From contig JAFTFT010000016.1 of NCBI GenBank assembly GCA_017458335.1, forward strand, positions 49,531 through 113,530: a DNA stretch of 64,000 nucleotides. Direction: 5' to 3'. The notes beneath the pieces are model-generated. The model searched no databases, had not been told where the DNA came from, and saw nothing but the letters and a program-made list of their open reading frames with translations. Made by a program: the position numbers and the translations under genes. This DNA is from Oscillospiraceae bacterium (GTDB lineage Bacteria > Bacillota > Clostridia > Oscillospirales > Oscillospiraceae). Of this stretch, positions 45,999-54,877 are shown one piece after another. Every line of letters starts with the position of its first letter. Positions within the stretch are counted from its first letter, which is position 1.

Positions 45999-47174
45999 AT
46001 GTCTGATCTGTTCGACTATCTGAAATGGCGTTCGGATGTCCCGTTTTCCATTGCACCGTTCAATGATGTAGACAATCTTATTCTCGCCGAACTGGCGTAC
46101 TCGGATTTCTCTGGTCTTGTTCCATCTGACGGCAAGCCGGTTCCCGTATCTGAAATCTATGAACGTTTTTTTCAGATACACAGCAGGGAAGATATTCTGA
46201 ATGACACGTCGTTTACAGCCAGAGCACCGCTTTTGATGGAGTCTATGGTCACAGGCGGGAGATTCGGAAACATGCAGCTGTGCCGGTACGTGGATGACCT
46301 GGATGAAGAAAAGACTGCGCAGATGTCTGCGGTTACCTATCTGCTTGATGACGGTACCATCTATGTGGCCTTCCGCGGGACAGACAGCACGCTGGTCGGT
46401 TGGAAAGAAGATTTTGATATCGGCTGCCTGACAGAAACCAGAGGACAGCTGCTGGCAGTTTCGTATCTGAATCTGATTGCGGAGACGTTCGATGTTCCAA
46501 TTCGTATCGGCGGACATTCCAAAGGAGGCAATTTCGCCGTATATGCCGCTTCCTTCTGCAGACCTGAGATTCAAGCTCGTATTCTGAGCGTATACTCAAA
46601 CGACGGCCCCGGCTTCCGGGAGGAAGTGACCGAAATGTCGGGGTATCTGAGAATTCTTCCGAAAGTATGTAAAATCATTCCCGATACTTCCATGATCGGT
46701 ATGCTGCTCACAGACAAAGCAACTCGCCGTGTTGTCAAAAGCAATGCTTTCGGAATCCTGCAGCACGACGCGTTCAGCTGGTCGACCGAGCGGGACCGTT
46801 TTGAACCTGCCGAGCCATCCGATCTTGGAGAGCTGTTGAACAACATCCTTGCTTCATGGATTGACGGGATGGATGATGGTTTTCGCAATTCCGTTACAGA
46901 CACCATTTTTGACGCGTTTGAAGCAACCGGCGCAGATACATTCCGTGAGATTGCGCAGCAGAAATGGAAATCTGCAGAGGCCGTGCTAGGCTATCTTTTT
47001 AAGATACCCAGAGAGAAGCAGGGAGAGCTGTTTCAACTGGCAGGAAGTCTGCTCAAAAACGGCGGGCATGCAGCCCTGGCACAGCTTCCCGAGCTGCTTT
47101 TCCCGAAGGACGGCGCCTCCGGGGAGCACAAAGAACCAGAACCGACAGGCTCTGCCCCTGACCATATTACCTGA
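45999..47174 (+). CDS. DUF2974 (Mbeg1-like) alpha/beta-hydrolase
   Basis: 391 residues, no signal peptide. The N-terminus SDLFDYLKWRSDVPFSIAPFNDVDNLILAELAYSDF is characteristic of the family; the nucleophile elbow is GGHSKGGNFAVYAASF near residue 168 (G-x-S-x-G with Ser170). YVAFRGTDSTLVGWKEDF near 124 is the lipase-like oxyanion strand. Members are presumed lipases or esterases with unknown substrates. ATG 45999 chosen; GGGAGAAGGCGAGG lies upstream, slightly far. Confidence 0.85.
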   Translation: MSDLFDYLKWRSDVPFSIAPFNDVDNLILAELAYSDFSGLVPSDGKPVPVSEIYERFFQIHSREDILNDTSFTARAPLLMESMVTGGRFGNMQLCRYVDDLDEEKTAQMSAVTYLLDDGTIYVAFRGTDSTLVGWKEDFDIGCLTETRGQLLAVSYLNLIAETFDVPIRIGGHSKGGNFAVYAASFCRPEIQARILSVYSNDGPGFREEVTEMSGYLRILPKVCKIIPDTSMIGMLLTDKATRRVVKSNAFGILQHDAFSWSTERDRFEPAEPSDLGELLNNILASWIDGMDDGFRNSVTDTIFDAFEATGADTFREIAQQKWKSAEAVLGYLFKIPREKQGELFQLAGSLLKNGGHAALAQLPELLFPKDGASGEHKEPEPTGSAPDHIT

Positions 47175-47204
47175 TCTCCTTGTGCCTTTCCTCATTTTTG
47201 ATGA

Positions 47205-47234
47205 TTGGACACATGCAGTATCCTGTGGTACAAT
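47205..47234 (+). promoter_or_regulatory. Candidate promoter of the MATE-ATPase gene
   Basis: TTGGAC (47205-47210), 18 bases, TACAAT (47229-47234). The leader to ATG 47287 is about 45 bases. Confidence 0.55.
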
Positions 47235-47286
47235 AAGAGCCGACACAGAACAAAATGACGGTTCTTCACCGTATCGGAGTAACAGG

Positions 47287-49077
47287 ATGAAAACAACAAA
47301 TCTCCCGGACCAGCCTGTTTCGGACTACCATCTTCTCGCGAGACTGTTTTTCCGGCTGCTGCCCTATCAGATCCTCCTGATCGTCATCAACGCCGTCAAC
47401 GGCATCGTTGACGGCCTGGTTGCCAGCAACGTCGTCGGCACCGAGGCCATGAGCGCCATCGGCCTCTATACCCCCCTGACGCACTTCCTCTATGCCCTCA
47501 GCATCATGATGGTGAGCGGTTCCCAGCTGCTCTACGGCGCCTGCCTCGGAAAACGGCCGGAGTCAGTTCACAGTGTCTTTTCCGTTGACCTGCTGGTTTC
47601 CCTGGGAATCTCCCTGGTTACGTCGCTGGCGATGGTCCTTGCCGCGGTCACCAATGTGGTGTCGCTGTCGGTGAGCGATGCCTCCCAGTGTACCATGTTC
47701 AACCGCTATCTCCTCGCCCAGGCGATCGGCATTCCGGCGCTGGTGCTCGGGCAGCAGCTCTTCGCCTTCCTCTCCCTGGAGAACCGGACGCGACGGACCA
47801 TGGCGGCCGGCATCGTCTGCTTTGCCGTCAACGCGGTCGGGGATCTGCTCTTCACCGCGGTGATTCCGCTCGGAACCTTCGGCCTGGGCCTTGCCTCTTC
47901 GATCAGCGTCTGGATGTTCTTTTTCGTACAGCTCCTCTACTACACCTCCGGCAGATCCTTCCTGAAGTTCTCCCGGAAGGCCTGCAGCTGGAAGGATGCG
48001 CCCGAGATCATGCGCCGCGGCTATTCCGGGGCCCTGTCGCGCTTTGTGGAGATGTTCCGCTGCCTCCTGGTCAACGCCCTGATTCTGAAGTTCGTGGGCA
48101 CGGAGGGGCTGTCCTCGTTCTCTGCGTCCAACTCCTTCCTCGGCGTCGTCTGGGCCGTGCCATTCGGCATGATCGCCGTGGAACGCATGCTCATGAGCAT
48201 TGCCCTTGGCGAGGAGGATCGCGAATCCCTGCTCAATGCCATGCGCGTGATGTTCCGAAGGTGCCTGCCGATCATGGCGGGCATCGCGGCGCTGATCATT
48301 GTCTCGGCGGTGCCGCTGACGCGGATGTTCTACCGCAACCCGGCGGAGCCGGTGTATCAGATGACGGTGATGGGCTTCCGACTGCTTCCGCTCTGCATGC
48401 CGCTGGCGGTTGTGAGCCTCGGGTTTGCCTGCTATGCCCAGGCCGCTCAGAAAAAGCTCATGTCCGTGGTGCTCCCGGTAGTGGACGGCTTTGCCGGTGT
48501 TTCGCTGACCAGCCTTTTCCTGATCCCGGCCATGAAAATGAACGGCCTGTATGTGGCGAATATCCTCAACGGCGTCATCTGCCTTGGCGTCATCCTGGCC
48601 TTCTCCGTCGCCGGCGTCAGACGCTTCCCGAAGAGTCTCGACGACCTGATGGTCATCCCGGAGGACTTCGGGCCCTCCGCGGACGACCGGATCGACATCA
48701 CGGTCCGCAGCATGAAGGATGTGGAGACCGTCTCCCGGCAGGTGATCGACTTCTGCAGGCGGCGCGGAACGGACGAACGGCGTGCGTTTCTGTCCGGGCT
48801 TGCGCTGGAAGAGATGGCCGGCAATGTCGTCAAGCACGGCTTTGCCCTGGGCCGGAAGCGGCCGCATTCGCTTGATATCCGCGTGATCCGCCGGGGTGAC
48901 GACATCATCCTGCGCCTTCGGGACGACTGCCTTCCCTTTGACCCAGCCATGGGCGTGCAGATCCAGGAGCCACAGAGCCCGGAGCACAACATCGGCACCC
49001 GCATTGTATTTCGCATCTCCCGTAGGGTGGAGTATCAGAACCTCCTGGGCTGCAACGTTCTGACCATAACCGTCTGA
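47287..49077 (+). CDS. MATE-family transporter fused to a C-terminal RsbW-like ATPase domain
   Basis: 596 residues. About residues 1-450 form a MATE/MVF-type transporter with twelve hydrophobic helices (NAVNGIVDGLVASNVVGTEA near 40; ALSRFVEMFRCLLVNA near 245). A cytosolic GHKL-type ATPase domain follows from about residue 455 (DITVRSMKDVETVSRQVIDFC; N-box LALEEMAGNVVKHGFALG; DDIILRLRDDCLPFDP; GTRIVFRISRRVEYQN). This resembles the HATPase_c_2 domain of anti-sigma kinase RsbW. ATG 47287 has GGAG eight bases upstream; longer frames run antisense to nothing and lack ribosome sites. The fusion may couple export to phosphosignalling, which is inference. Confidence 0.88.
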   Translation: MKTTNLPDQPVSDYHLLARLFFRLLPYQILLIVINAVNGIVDGLVASNVVGTEAMSAIGLYTPLTHFLYALSIMMVSGSQLLYGACLGKRPESVHSVFSVDLLVSLGISLVTSLAMVLAAVTNVVSLSVSDASQCTMFNRYLLAQAIGIPALVLGQQLFAFLSLENRTRRTMAAGIVCFAVNAVGDLLFTAVIPLGTFGLGLASSISVWMFFFVQLLYYTSGRSFLKFSRKACSWKDAPEIMRRGYSGALSRFVEMFRCLLVNALILKFVGTEGLSSFSASNSFLGVVWAVPFGMIAVERMLMSIALGEEDRESLLNAMRVMFRRCLPIMAGIAALIIVSAVPLTRMFYRNPAEPVYQMTVMGFRLLPLCMPLAVVSLGFACYAQAAQKKLMSVVLPVVDGFAGVSLTSLFLIPAMKMNGLYVANILNGVICLGVILAFSVAGVRRFPKSLDDLMVIPEDFGPSADDRIDITVRSMKDVETVSRQVIDFCRRRGTDERRAFLSGLALEEMAGNVVKHGFALGRKRPHSLDIRVIRRGDDIILRLRDDCLPFDPAMGVQIQEPQSPEHNIGTRIVFRISRRVEYQNLLGCNVLTITV

Positions 49078-49229
49078 GATGCGCGCTGCATGGGCAGCGG
49101 TTACCCGGTTTCGAACGGTTTGAAAAGCCGCTGTGACAGTCCTGTGAAGGTTACGCTCCGTATCTGACTTTCCTGTGCGTACGGGACGACTGTGACCAGA
49201 GTGTTCTGAACGATCCGGAGCTTACCGCC

Positions 49230-50201
49230 ATGATTCCGGGCGGCGAGGTCTATGAGGTGACGACGGTCGGAGCCTATACCCATTACGTAGCCGTCGGAAC
49301 GGATGTTCTGCCGGACAGTTTCACCGCGGATCAAGTCAGCCTGTACAACCGGCTCCTCGAGTATACGGATGACATCATCAACGGCGCGGACTACTATGAA
49401 CCCCAGGATCCCTATGCCGACCTTGCCGGAACCGGCATCAGTTTCCAGACCACCGACTTTGACGGCAATCCCGTCAGCAGCGAGGAGCTCTTTGCCGCCA
49501 ACCGGATCACCATGCTGAACATCTGGGAGACCGGATGCGGCCCCTGCAAGGGTGAACTCGGTGAACTTGCGCAGATCCATGAACGTTTCCAGCAAATGGG
49601 CTGCGGCATCGTCGGCCTGCTCTTTGACAGTGACTCCCAGGAGAACATAAACACGGCCAGACAGCTTCTTCAGAATGCAGGGGCAGACTATCCGAGCATC
49701 ACCTGCCCGTCCAATTTCGATGACCTCTTTGACCTGCAGGGATTCCCGACGAGCTATTTTATCGACAGCCAGGGCAGAATCCTCGGCAGCCCCGTGGTGG
49801 GCGCGCAGGTCGACAAGTATGAAGCGGCGCTTCAGGAACTGCTCAACGGAGGGGAGGAGAGTGACGCTTCCGCCTATGCACAGCCCTCATTCCTTGGGAA
49901 TGTCGGCGCACTGAACCTTACCGGCAAAGGTGCCCCGGCTGATGTCGCCGGCACCCCGTACCGCATCATCTGTGTGGATGAGGACGGAAACCCCGTCCAG
50001 GGCGCAACGATCCAGTTCTGCTCTGATATCCAGTGCATGATGGGCAAGACGGACGCGGACGGCGTCGCCGAGTTTGACGAGGCGCCGGGCAGCTACATCG
50101 TGCATCTGCTGAAGGTTCCCGAAGGCTTCGCCAAGGATTCGACAGAGTATGAAGCACCCTCGGTTCCGGGCGATTTGACAATTGTCGTAAAAGCTGCATA
50201 A
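49230..50201 (+). CDS. TlpA/redoxin-like protein with C-terminal Ig/SpaA-like domain, 5' end missing
   Basis: 323 residues from the first in-frame ATG. A thioredoxin-fold domain (about 70-215) has the redox motif WETGCGPCKGEL (Cys103 and Cys106) and a QGFPTSYFIDSQG cis-Pro region. A prealbumin-like domain ends the protein (YRIICVDEDGNPVQG; GKTDADGVAEFDEAPGSY). No signal peptide is visible, although relatives are exported lipoproteins. The same frame stays open upstream to 49137 with coding-like text (YAPYLTFLCVRDDCD) but has no start codon or ribosome site. I read the gene as 5'-truncated, probably non-functional in export. Confidence 0.75.
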   Translation: MIPGGEVYEVTTVGAYTHYVAVGTDVLPDSFTADQVSLYNRLLEYTDDIINGADYYEPQDPYADLAGTGISFQTTDFDGNPVSSEELFAANRITMLNIWETGCGPCKGELGELAQIHERFQQMGCGIVGLLFDSDSQENINTARQLLQNAGADYPSITCPSNFDDLFDLQGFPTSYFIDSQGRILGSPVVGAQVDKYEAALQELLNGGEESDASAYAQPSFLGNVGALNLTGKGAPADVAGTPYRIICVDEDGNPVQGATIQFCSDIQCMMGKTDADGVAEFDEAPGSYIVHLLKVPEGFAKDSTEYEAPSVPGDLTIVVKAA

Positions 50202-50251
50202 TCAGTAGAAAACAGAGCAATGGACAGCCGTCAGGACTGTCAGCAGCTTAG

Positions 50252-50283
50252 AAAAGGACCTGCCCAAACGGACAGGTCCTTTT
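50252..50283. terminator. Bidirectional terminator between redoxin gene and potD
   Basis: AAAAGGACCTG - cccaaacgga - CAGGTCCTTTT: an 11-base stem with A/T runs on both sides, suited to the two convergent units. Confidence 0.88.
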
Positions 50284-50341
50284 CCTGACATTATGCCTCA
50301 AAATATCCGGATTCACCTTCAACGGCCGGTTTGCTCCGGGT

Positions 50342-51481
50342 TCAACGGCTGGTCTTTACCTCGACCATGGCGTCGATCTCGGCCGCGATGGCTTCTCCGT
50401 TGAAGGTGTTGATCATATAGATGCGGCTCTTGATATCGTCGGAGAGCAGACAGAGTTCACTCTTCGCGAGCTCTTCCGGCAGGTATTCTACAGCCGCCGT
50501 GTTGAAGCAGACATAGGGGAACTCCGTCGTCAGCTTGGCGGAGACGTCTCCACGCAGCAGATAGTTGATAAAGAGCTCGGCCTCGGTCTTGTGCTTGGTT
50601 CCCTTCAGGATGACCAGGTTGTCGATGGAGAGGGAGACCTGCTCCTCTTTCAGGGCCAGCTGAAGATTCGGGTTTGCCTGCATGGCCTGCATGATGTTGC
50701 CGCTGTACATGTAGGCGACCGCCGCTTCGTTCTTGATCATGCTGTCCCGGACATCCGCGGGCAGGGAGTAGGCCTTGACATTCTTGTTGATGGAGAGCAG
50801 ATACTGCTTTGCCTGTTCAATGTCTTCCAGGTTGTTGGAGGTTGGATCCAGATCCATGGCGCTCAGCCCGCAGCAGATGTTGCCCTGGGCGTCATCGGAC
50901 ATGAGAATGTTGCCCTCAAAGCGCGGGTCTTTCAGATCCTCATAGTTGTCCGCCTTTACGCCGAGCTCTTCCAGCTTCTGGGGGTTTCCGAGCCAGAGGG
51001 AAGCGGTGCCCATATATGGTACGGTATACTTGCCTTCCGGATCAACCTGAGAGGTGCGGAACTGGGGATCGATGTTATCAATGTTCGTGATGACGCTGAA
51101 GTCGAGCTCCTCCAGAAGGTCGTTGGCCAGCATGGCATCGATGTAGAAGTTGGACGGGACGGCGATGTCATACTGTCCCTTGCTGCCGGCCAGGAGCTTG
51201 GCCAGCATCTCGTCATTGGACTCAAAGGTGGTCTCGATGACCTTGATGCCGTATTCCTTTTCAAAGCCGTCCAGGACTTCCTGCGTCATATACTCCGACC
51301 AGTTGTAAAGATAGATCTCTTTGGCGTATTGAGGGGCTGCACTTTCTGCGGGAGCCGCGCTTTCCTGAGCGGTTTCCGCGGGGGCGGCTGTCGGCTGCGC
51401 GGCGGGCTTTTCTGCACCGCAGGCCGAGAGAAGCATGACACAGAGTGCCGCGAGAACGAGTGCCAGAATGGTTTTCTTCAT
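50342..51481 (-). CDS. potD: Spermidine/putrescine ABC transporter substrate-binding lipoprotein
   Basis: 379 residues. Signal peptide with lipobox LLSAC near residue 20, then an Ala/Pro/Glu-rich linker. The mature fold begins KEIYLYNWSEYMTQEVLDGFEKEYGIKV near residue 55, the PotD/PotF start. VPYMGTASLWLGNP near 155 and GNILMSDDAQGNICCGLSAM near 190 follow, and aromatic and acidic polyamine contacts (W, D, E) fall where expected. It is the last gene of the pot operon, after an inserted amidohydrolase gene. Confidence 0.92.
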   Translation of the reverse strand: MKKTILALVLAALCVMLLSACGAEKPAAQPTAAPAETAQESAAPAESAAPQYAKEIYLYNWSEYMTQEVLDGFEKEYGIKVIETTFESNDEMLAKLLAGSKGQYDIAVPSNFYIDAMLANDLLEELDFSVITNIDNIDPQFRTSQVDPEGKYTVPYMGTASLWLGNPQKLEELGVKADNYEDLKDPRFEGNILMSDDAQGNICCGLSAMDLDPTSNNLEDIEQAKQYLLSINKNVKAYSLPADVRDSMIKNEAAVAYMYSGNIMQAMQANPNLQLALKEEQVSLSIDNLVILKGTKHKTEAELFINYLLRGDVSAKLTTEFPYVCFNTAAVEYLPEELAKSELCLLSDDIKSRIYMINTFNGEAIAAEIDAMVEVKTSR

Positions 51482-51535
51482 GTTTTTTCTCCTTTGCTTT
51501 ATTGTCGCTGAGTGCTGAGGTATATCAATCGATGC

Positions 51536-53185
51536 TTACGCTCGGTGATAACGAAGAATTCCGTCCGTCCAGGTCTCCAGAACTTCAATAAGATGGAGAT
51601 CTTCCTTCGGGACGGTAAAGGGATCGGCCGAGAGCACGCAGAAGTCGGCGTCCTTCCCCGGCTCCAGAGAGCCTTTTTGCTGCTCCAGACGGAGCTGATA
51701 CGCACCGTTGCGGGTGAGAACATCCAGCGCCTCCCGCACGGAGAGACACTCCTGCGGCCCAAGCACATCGTCCTCCGGATGTTTCGGATCCCGGCGGTTG
51801 ACCATGAGATGCAGGGCGTCCATGGTACGGGGCGGATTCGTGACGGGATAGTCGCTGGCCTGACTCACCGGAATGCGGCTCTCCACAAGGCTTTTCATGG
51901 GATATTGCGCTTTTGCCCGTCGGGCACCGAGATACGGCAGCTCCAGGGCTTCGTAGTAGACCGGACTGGAGTAGTGCCAGTAGGGGTTTGTCACGGCGAT
52001 GACCCCGAGCTTCTTGATCCGGGCAATCTGATCCGGCCATGCGAGCTGCAGATGCGTCACCGCGTTCCGGAAGCCGCCGGTCTCTCCGCGGACCGAACGG
52101 ACGCGGTTTTGGCCCTCTTCCAGAGCATCCAGCGCCATGTCCAGGGCGGCATCGCCGATCACGTGGATGTGTACGTCGAACCCGTCTTCCAGTGCGGTGG
52201 AAACCTCCGCACGAAAGGCTTCCGGTGAAAATGTCAGTTCCCCTCGGTTCCCGGGAGTGTCGGCATAATCCTCGCGGAGAAAGGCGGTGTGGCATTCGAC
52301 AACCCCGTCTGCGAAAAACTTGGCCGTGTTCAGGCATACCTTCCGGCAGCCTGAGAGGCGTTCGCGCGTCTTCCGGAGCTTTTCCCGCGAGACAGCGAGA
52401 TTGTCATCCGCCTCCAGGCTCCAGCCGAGGGAAAAGGTGACACGGAGCTCATCGCGCAGATCCAGCAGGCGGTACGCCTCCGCCCGCAGGTCATAGTCCC
52501 GCATGCAGTCATACATGGGTTCAAAGGCTGACGTCACCCCGTTGGAGAGCGCGATCTGCTGGTAGAACAGCACCGCCTTCGCATAATCCTCCGGACTCAT
52601 CGGCGGCAGAACCTGTCTGGTGAACAGCTGTGCCGTCTCCTTGAGCCAGCCCGTGGCACGGCCGAGGGCGTCCCGGACGATTTCCCCGTTCAGGGGATCC
52701 GGGGTCCGGTCTGTGATGCCGGTTTTCTGCAGGGCCGCCGTGTTGAGCCAGCGGGAGTGATGGTCGGAGGCGATCATCACCACAGGAACATCCGAAACGG
52801 CTTTGTCCATCAGCGCGGCAGTCGGCCCTGCTCGGTCGAAGACGCCGTTGTCATAGCCGCTGCCGACGATATAATCGGCATCCGGGTGCGCGTCCCGAAA
52901 GGTACGGATCTTCTCCAGATATTCCTCCGGGGAATCGGCCGCACCGAGTGCGAGACCGAAGACCATCTCCGAGGCGCAGGTTACGTGGGCATGCCCTTCC
53001 GTGATGCCGGGGATGATCAGGCCGGGTTTCTCTTCCATTGCGGTCTCACTGCCTGCCCAGGGGAGCAGGTCCTCCAGGCTTCCCACGGCGAGGATTTTTC
53101 CGTCCCCGATCGCCATGGCCTCGGCAAATGAACCTGTCCCGTCTGCCGGATAGATCCGGCCGCGTATGATCCTGTCAGCTTTCAT
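51536..53185 (-). CDS. Amidohydrolase (YtcJ-like) within the polyamine transport operon
   Basis: 549 residues. Metal-binding HxH in IIPGITEGHAHVTCASEM near residue 64; IASDHHSRWLNTAAL near 138; TSAFEPMYDCM near 218; HIHVIGDAALDMAL near 335 (metal His); and ASDYPVTNPPRTMDALHLMV near 450 (catalytic Asp region). LEPGKDADFCVLSADPF near the end is the family closing motif. Family members hydrolyse amides or cyclic ureas. Its start overlaps the potC stop (ATGA), and potD follows after 54 bases, so it is expressed with the transporter. A role in breaking down an imported amide or acylated polyamine is possible but unproven. Confidence 0.88.
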   Translation of the reverse strand: MKADRIIRGRIYPADGTGSFAEAMAIGDGKILAVGSLEDLLPWAGSETAMEEKPGLIIPGITEGHAHVTCASEMVFGLALGAADSPEEYLEKIRTFRDAHPDADYIVGSGYDNGVFDRAGPTAALMDKAVSDVPVVMIASDHHSRWLNTAALQKTGITDRTPDPLNGEIVRDALGRATGWLKETAQLFTRQVLPPMSPEDYAKAVLFYQQIALSNGVTSAFEPMYDCMRDYDLRAEAYRLLDLRDELRVTFSLGWSLEADDNLAVSREKLRKTRERLSGCRKVCLNTAKFFADGVVECHTAFLREDYADTPGNRGELTFSPEAFRAEVSTALEDGFDVHIHVIGDAALDMALDALEEGQNRVRSVRGETGGFRNAVTHLQLAWPDQIARIKKLGVIAVTNPYWHYSSPVYYEALELPYLGARRAKAQYPMKSLVESRIPVSQASDYPVTNPPRTMDALHLMVNRRDPKHPEDDVLGPQECLSVREALDVLTRNGAYQLRLEQQKGSLEPGKDADFCVLSADPFTVPKEDLHLIEVLETWTDGILRYHRA

Positions 53186-53988
53186 TCAGGATGCCTCCTG
53201 CGATGCCCGGCACGGATGACCATTCCGGCCGGCCAGATAAGGACGACCGCGAAGATCAGAATAGAGGAAATCACGTATACCTGGGTGGAGATCTTTCCGC
53301 GGACCATGCCGTAGATCTTGATGGGGAAGGTCAGCTGATCGGCCCCGGAGACAAAATAACTGATGATGACGTCGTCAATGGACAGCGTGATGGACATGAA
53401 GGCCCCGGCCAGAATCCCGGGGGCCAGAATCGGCAGCGTGACGCGCCTCAGCGTGCGCCACTCATTGGCGCCGAGGTCCATGGCGGCCTCTTCCAGAGAG
53501 CGGTCGAAGTCGGCGATCCGCGCCCGCAGCGTGATGATCACGAAGGGGAGACAGAATGTCACGTGAGCGAACACCAGCGTCCCGAAGCCCATCTTCATGC
53601 CCATACGGCTGAAGGCAGCAAGGGAGGCAAGCCCGATCACGAGTTCCGGGATTACCAGGGGGATATACAGCATGGCGTTCAGATACTTTTTCAGACGGAA
53701 CTCGTAGCGGTAGGTGCCGATGGTGGCAAGGGTGCCGAGCACGACGGAGATGATCGTGGCTACCAGGGCCAGCTTCAGCGAGAGAAACAGGTTTGCCCAC
53801 AGGTTGCTCCCGTGGAGCACTTCGCTGTACCAGCGCAGGGTAAAGCCCTGGAAGGTCATGTTGCTGGCGTTCCGATTGAAGGAATACACCACCACAACCA
53901 GAATCGGCATGTACAGAAACAGATAGACCAGCAGCATGAAGACGATGGGCCAGACGCCCTGCCGGTGTATTTTGGATCGTTCAGACAT
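53182..53988 (-). CDS. potC: Spermidine/putrescine ABC transporter permease PotC
   Basis: 268 residues, six transmembrane helices. N-terminus ends in FMLLVYLFLYMPILVVVVYSFN; the coupling motif EEAAMDLGANEWRTLRRVTLPI lies near residue 175. FVSGADQLTFPIKIYGMVR near 230 is typical of PotC. Overlaps the amidohydrolase start. Forms the membrane channel with PotB. Confidence 0.94.
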   Translation of the reverse strand: MSERSKIHRQGVWPIVFMLLVYLFLYMPILVVVVYSFNRNASNMTFQGFTLRWYSEVLHGSNLWANLFLSLKLALVATIISVVLGTLATIGTYRYEFRLKKYLNAMLYIPLVIPELVIGLASLAAFSRMGMKMGFGTLVFAHVTFCLPFVIITLRARIADFDRSLEEAAMDLGANEWRTLRRVTLPILAPGILAGAFMSITLSIDDVIISYFVSGADQLTFPIKIYGMVRGKISTQVYVISSILIFAVVLIWPAGMVIRAGHRRRHPE

Positions 53989-54000
53989 TGTTTTACCTCA

Positions 54001-54861
54001 TTAGGCCAGGTCGTCCAGACTGCCGATGCGTGTATACAGCCTCAGCATCACCAGTGTGAACACTATCAGCAGCACGGAGAAGGCGGCTCCGAGCGGCCAG
54101 TTTCGAGCGACCAGAAACTGGTTTTGAATCAGGTTCCCGAGATAAACCGAATTGCCGCCGCCCATGACGTCCGCGACGAAAAAGGCGCCGAGACTCGGAA
54201 TAAACACCTGGATGGTGCCGGCAAAGATACCGGGAAGCGTCGCCGGAAGAATCACCCGGATAAAAGTGCGGAAGCGGTTTGCGCCAAGGTCCATCGCCGC
54301 CTCGATCAGGCTGTGGTCCAGCTTGGAGATGCTGGTATGCAGCGGGAGAATCATAAACGGAACCATACAGTACACCATGCCGAAAAGAACGGCGCCGTCG
54401 GTGTACATCATGGTGATGGGCTTCTTGATGATTCCGGTTTTGATGAGCAGAGTGTTGACGATGCCGCTGTCTCTCAGGATGTTGCTCCAGCCGTTCAGGC
54501 GCAGCAGCGCGCTGACCCAGAAGGGGAGGATGACCAGCAGCATCAGGATCCCGTGGTGCCGCTTCGGAACCCGGCTCAGGAACCAGGAGAAGGGATAGGA
54601 GATCAGCAGACAGATGACGCAGGTTTCAAAAGCCATCAGCAGAGATTTCCACGTGACCTTCAGGTACAGCGAAGAGAAGATGCTCCTGTAGCTTGCGAAG
54701 GAAAGCTGATACTGGATACCCCCGTAGAGTCCGCGGGTGCAGAAGCTCATTACGACGACGTAGACCAGCGGCACGGCGAGAAACAGGAGCAGCCAGAGGG
54801 CCGACGGCCCAACCATCACCAGAATGCGCAGAAAGTTCGGATTAAGGGATCTCTTCTTCAT
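54001..54861 (-). CDS. potB: Spermidine/putrescine ABC transporter permease PotB
   Basis: 286 residues from ATG 54861, which has GGAGG eight bases upstream. Six transmembrane helices; coupling motif LIEAAMDLGANRFRTFIRVIL near residue 185; FVADVMGGGNSVYLGNLIQ near 230 is the PotB signature after it. Lies 16 bases after potA and 12 before potC. Confidence 0.94.
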   Translation of the reverse strand: MKKRSLNPNFLRILVMVGPSALWLLLFLAVPLVYVVVMSFCTRGLYGGIQYQLSFASYRSIFSSLYLKVTWKSLLMAFETCVICLLISYPFSWFLSRVPKRHHGILMLLVILPFWVSALLRLNGWSNILRDSGIVNTLLIKTGIIKKPITMMYTDGAVLFGMVYCMVPFMILPLHTSISKLDHSLIEAAMDLGANRFRTFIRVILPATLPGIFAGTIQVFIPSLGAFFVADVMGGGNSVYLGNLIQNQFLVARNWPLGAAFSVLLIVFTLVMLRLYTRIGSLDDLA

Positions 54862-54877
54862 TCGTTGATCCTCCGCT

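Noticed and set aside
47563-48987. 474-codon minus-strand frame opposite the MATE-ATPase gene
   Set aside because: Highly charged shadow frame; the + strand gene has clear helices and ATPase motifs.
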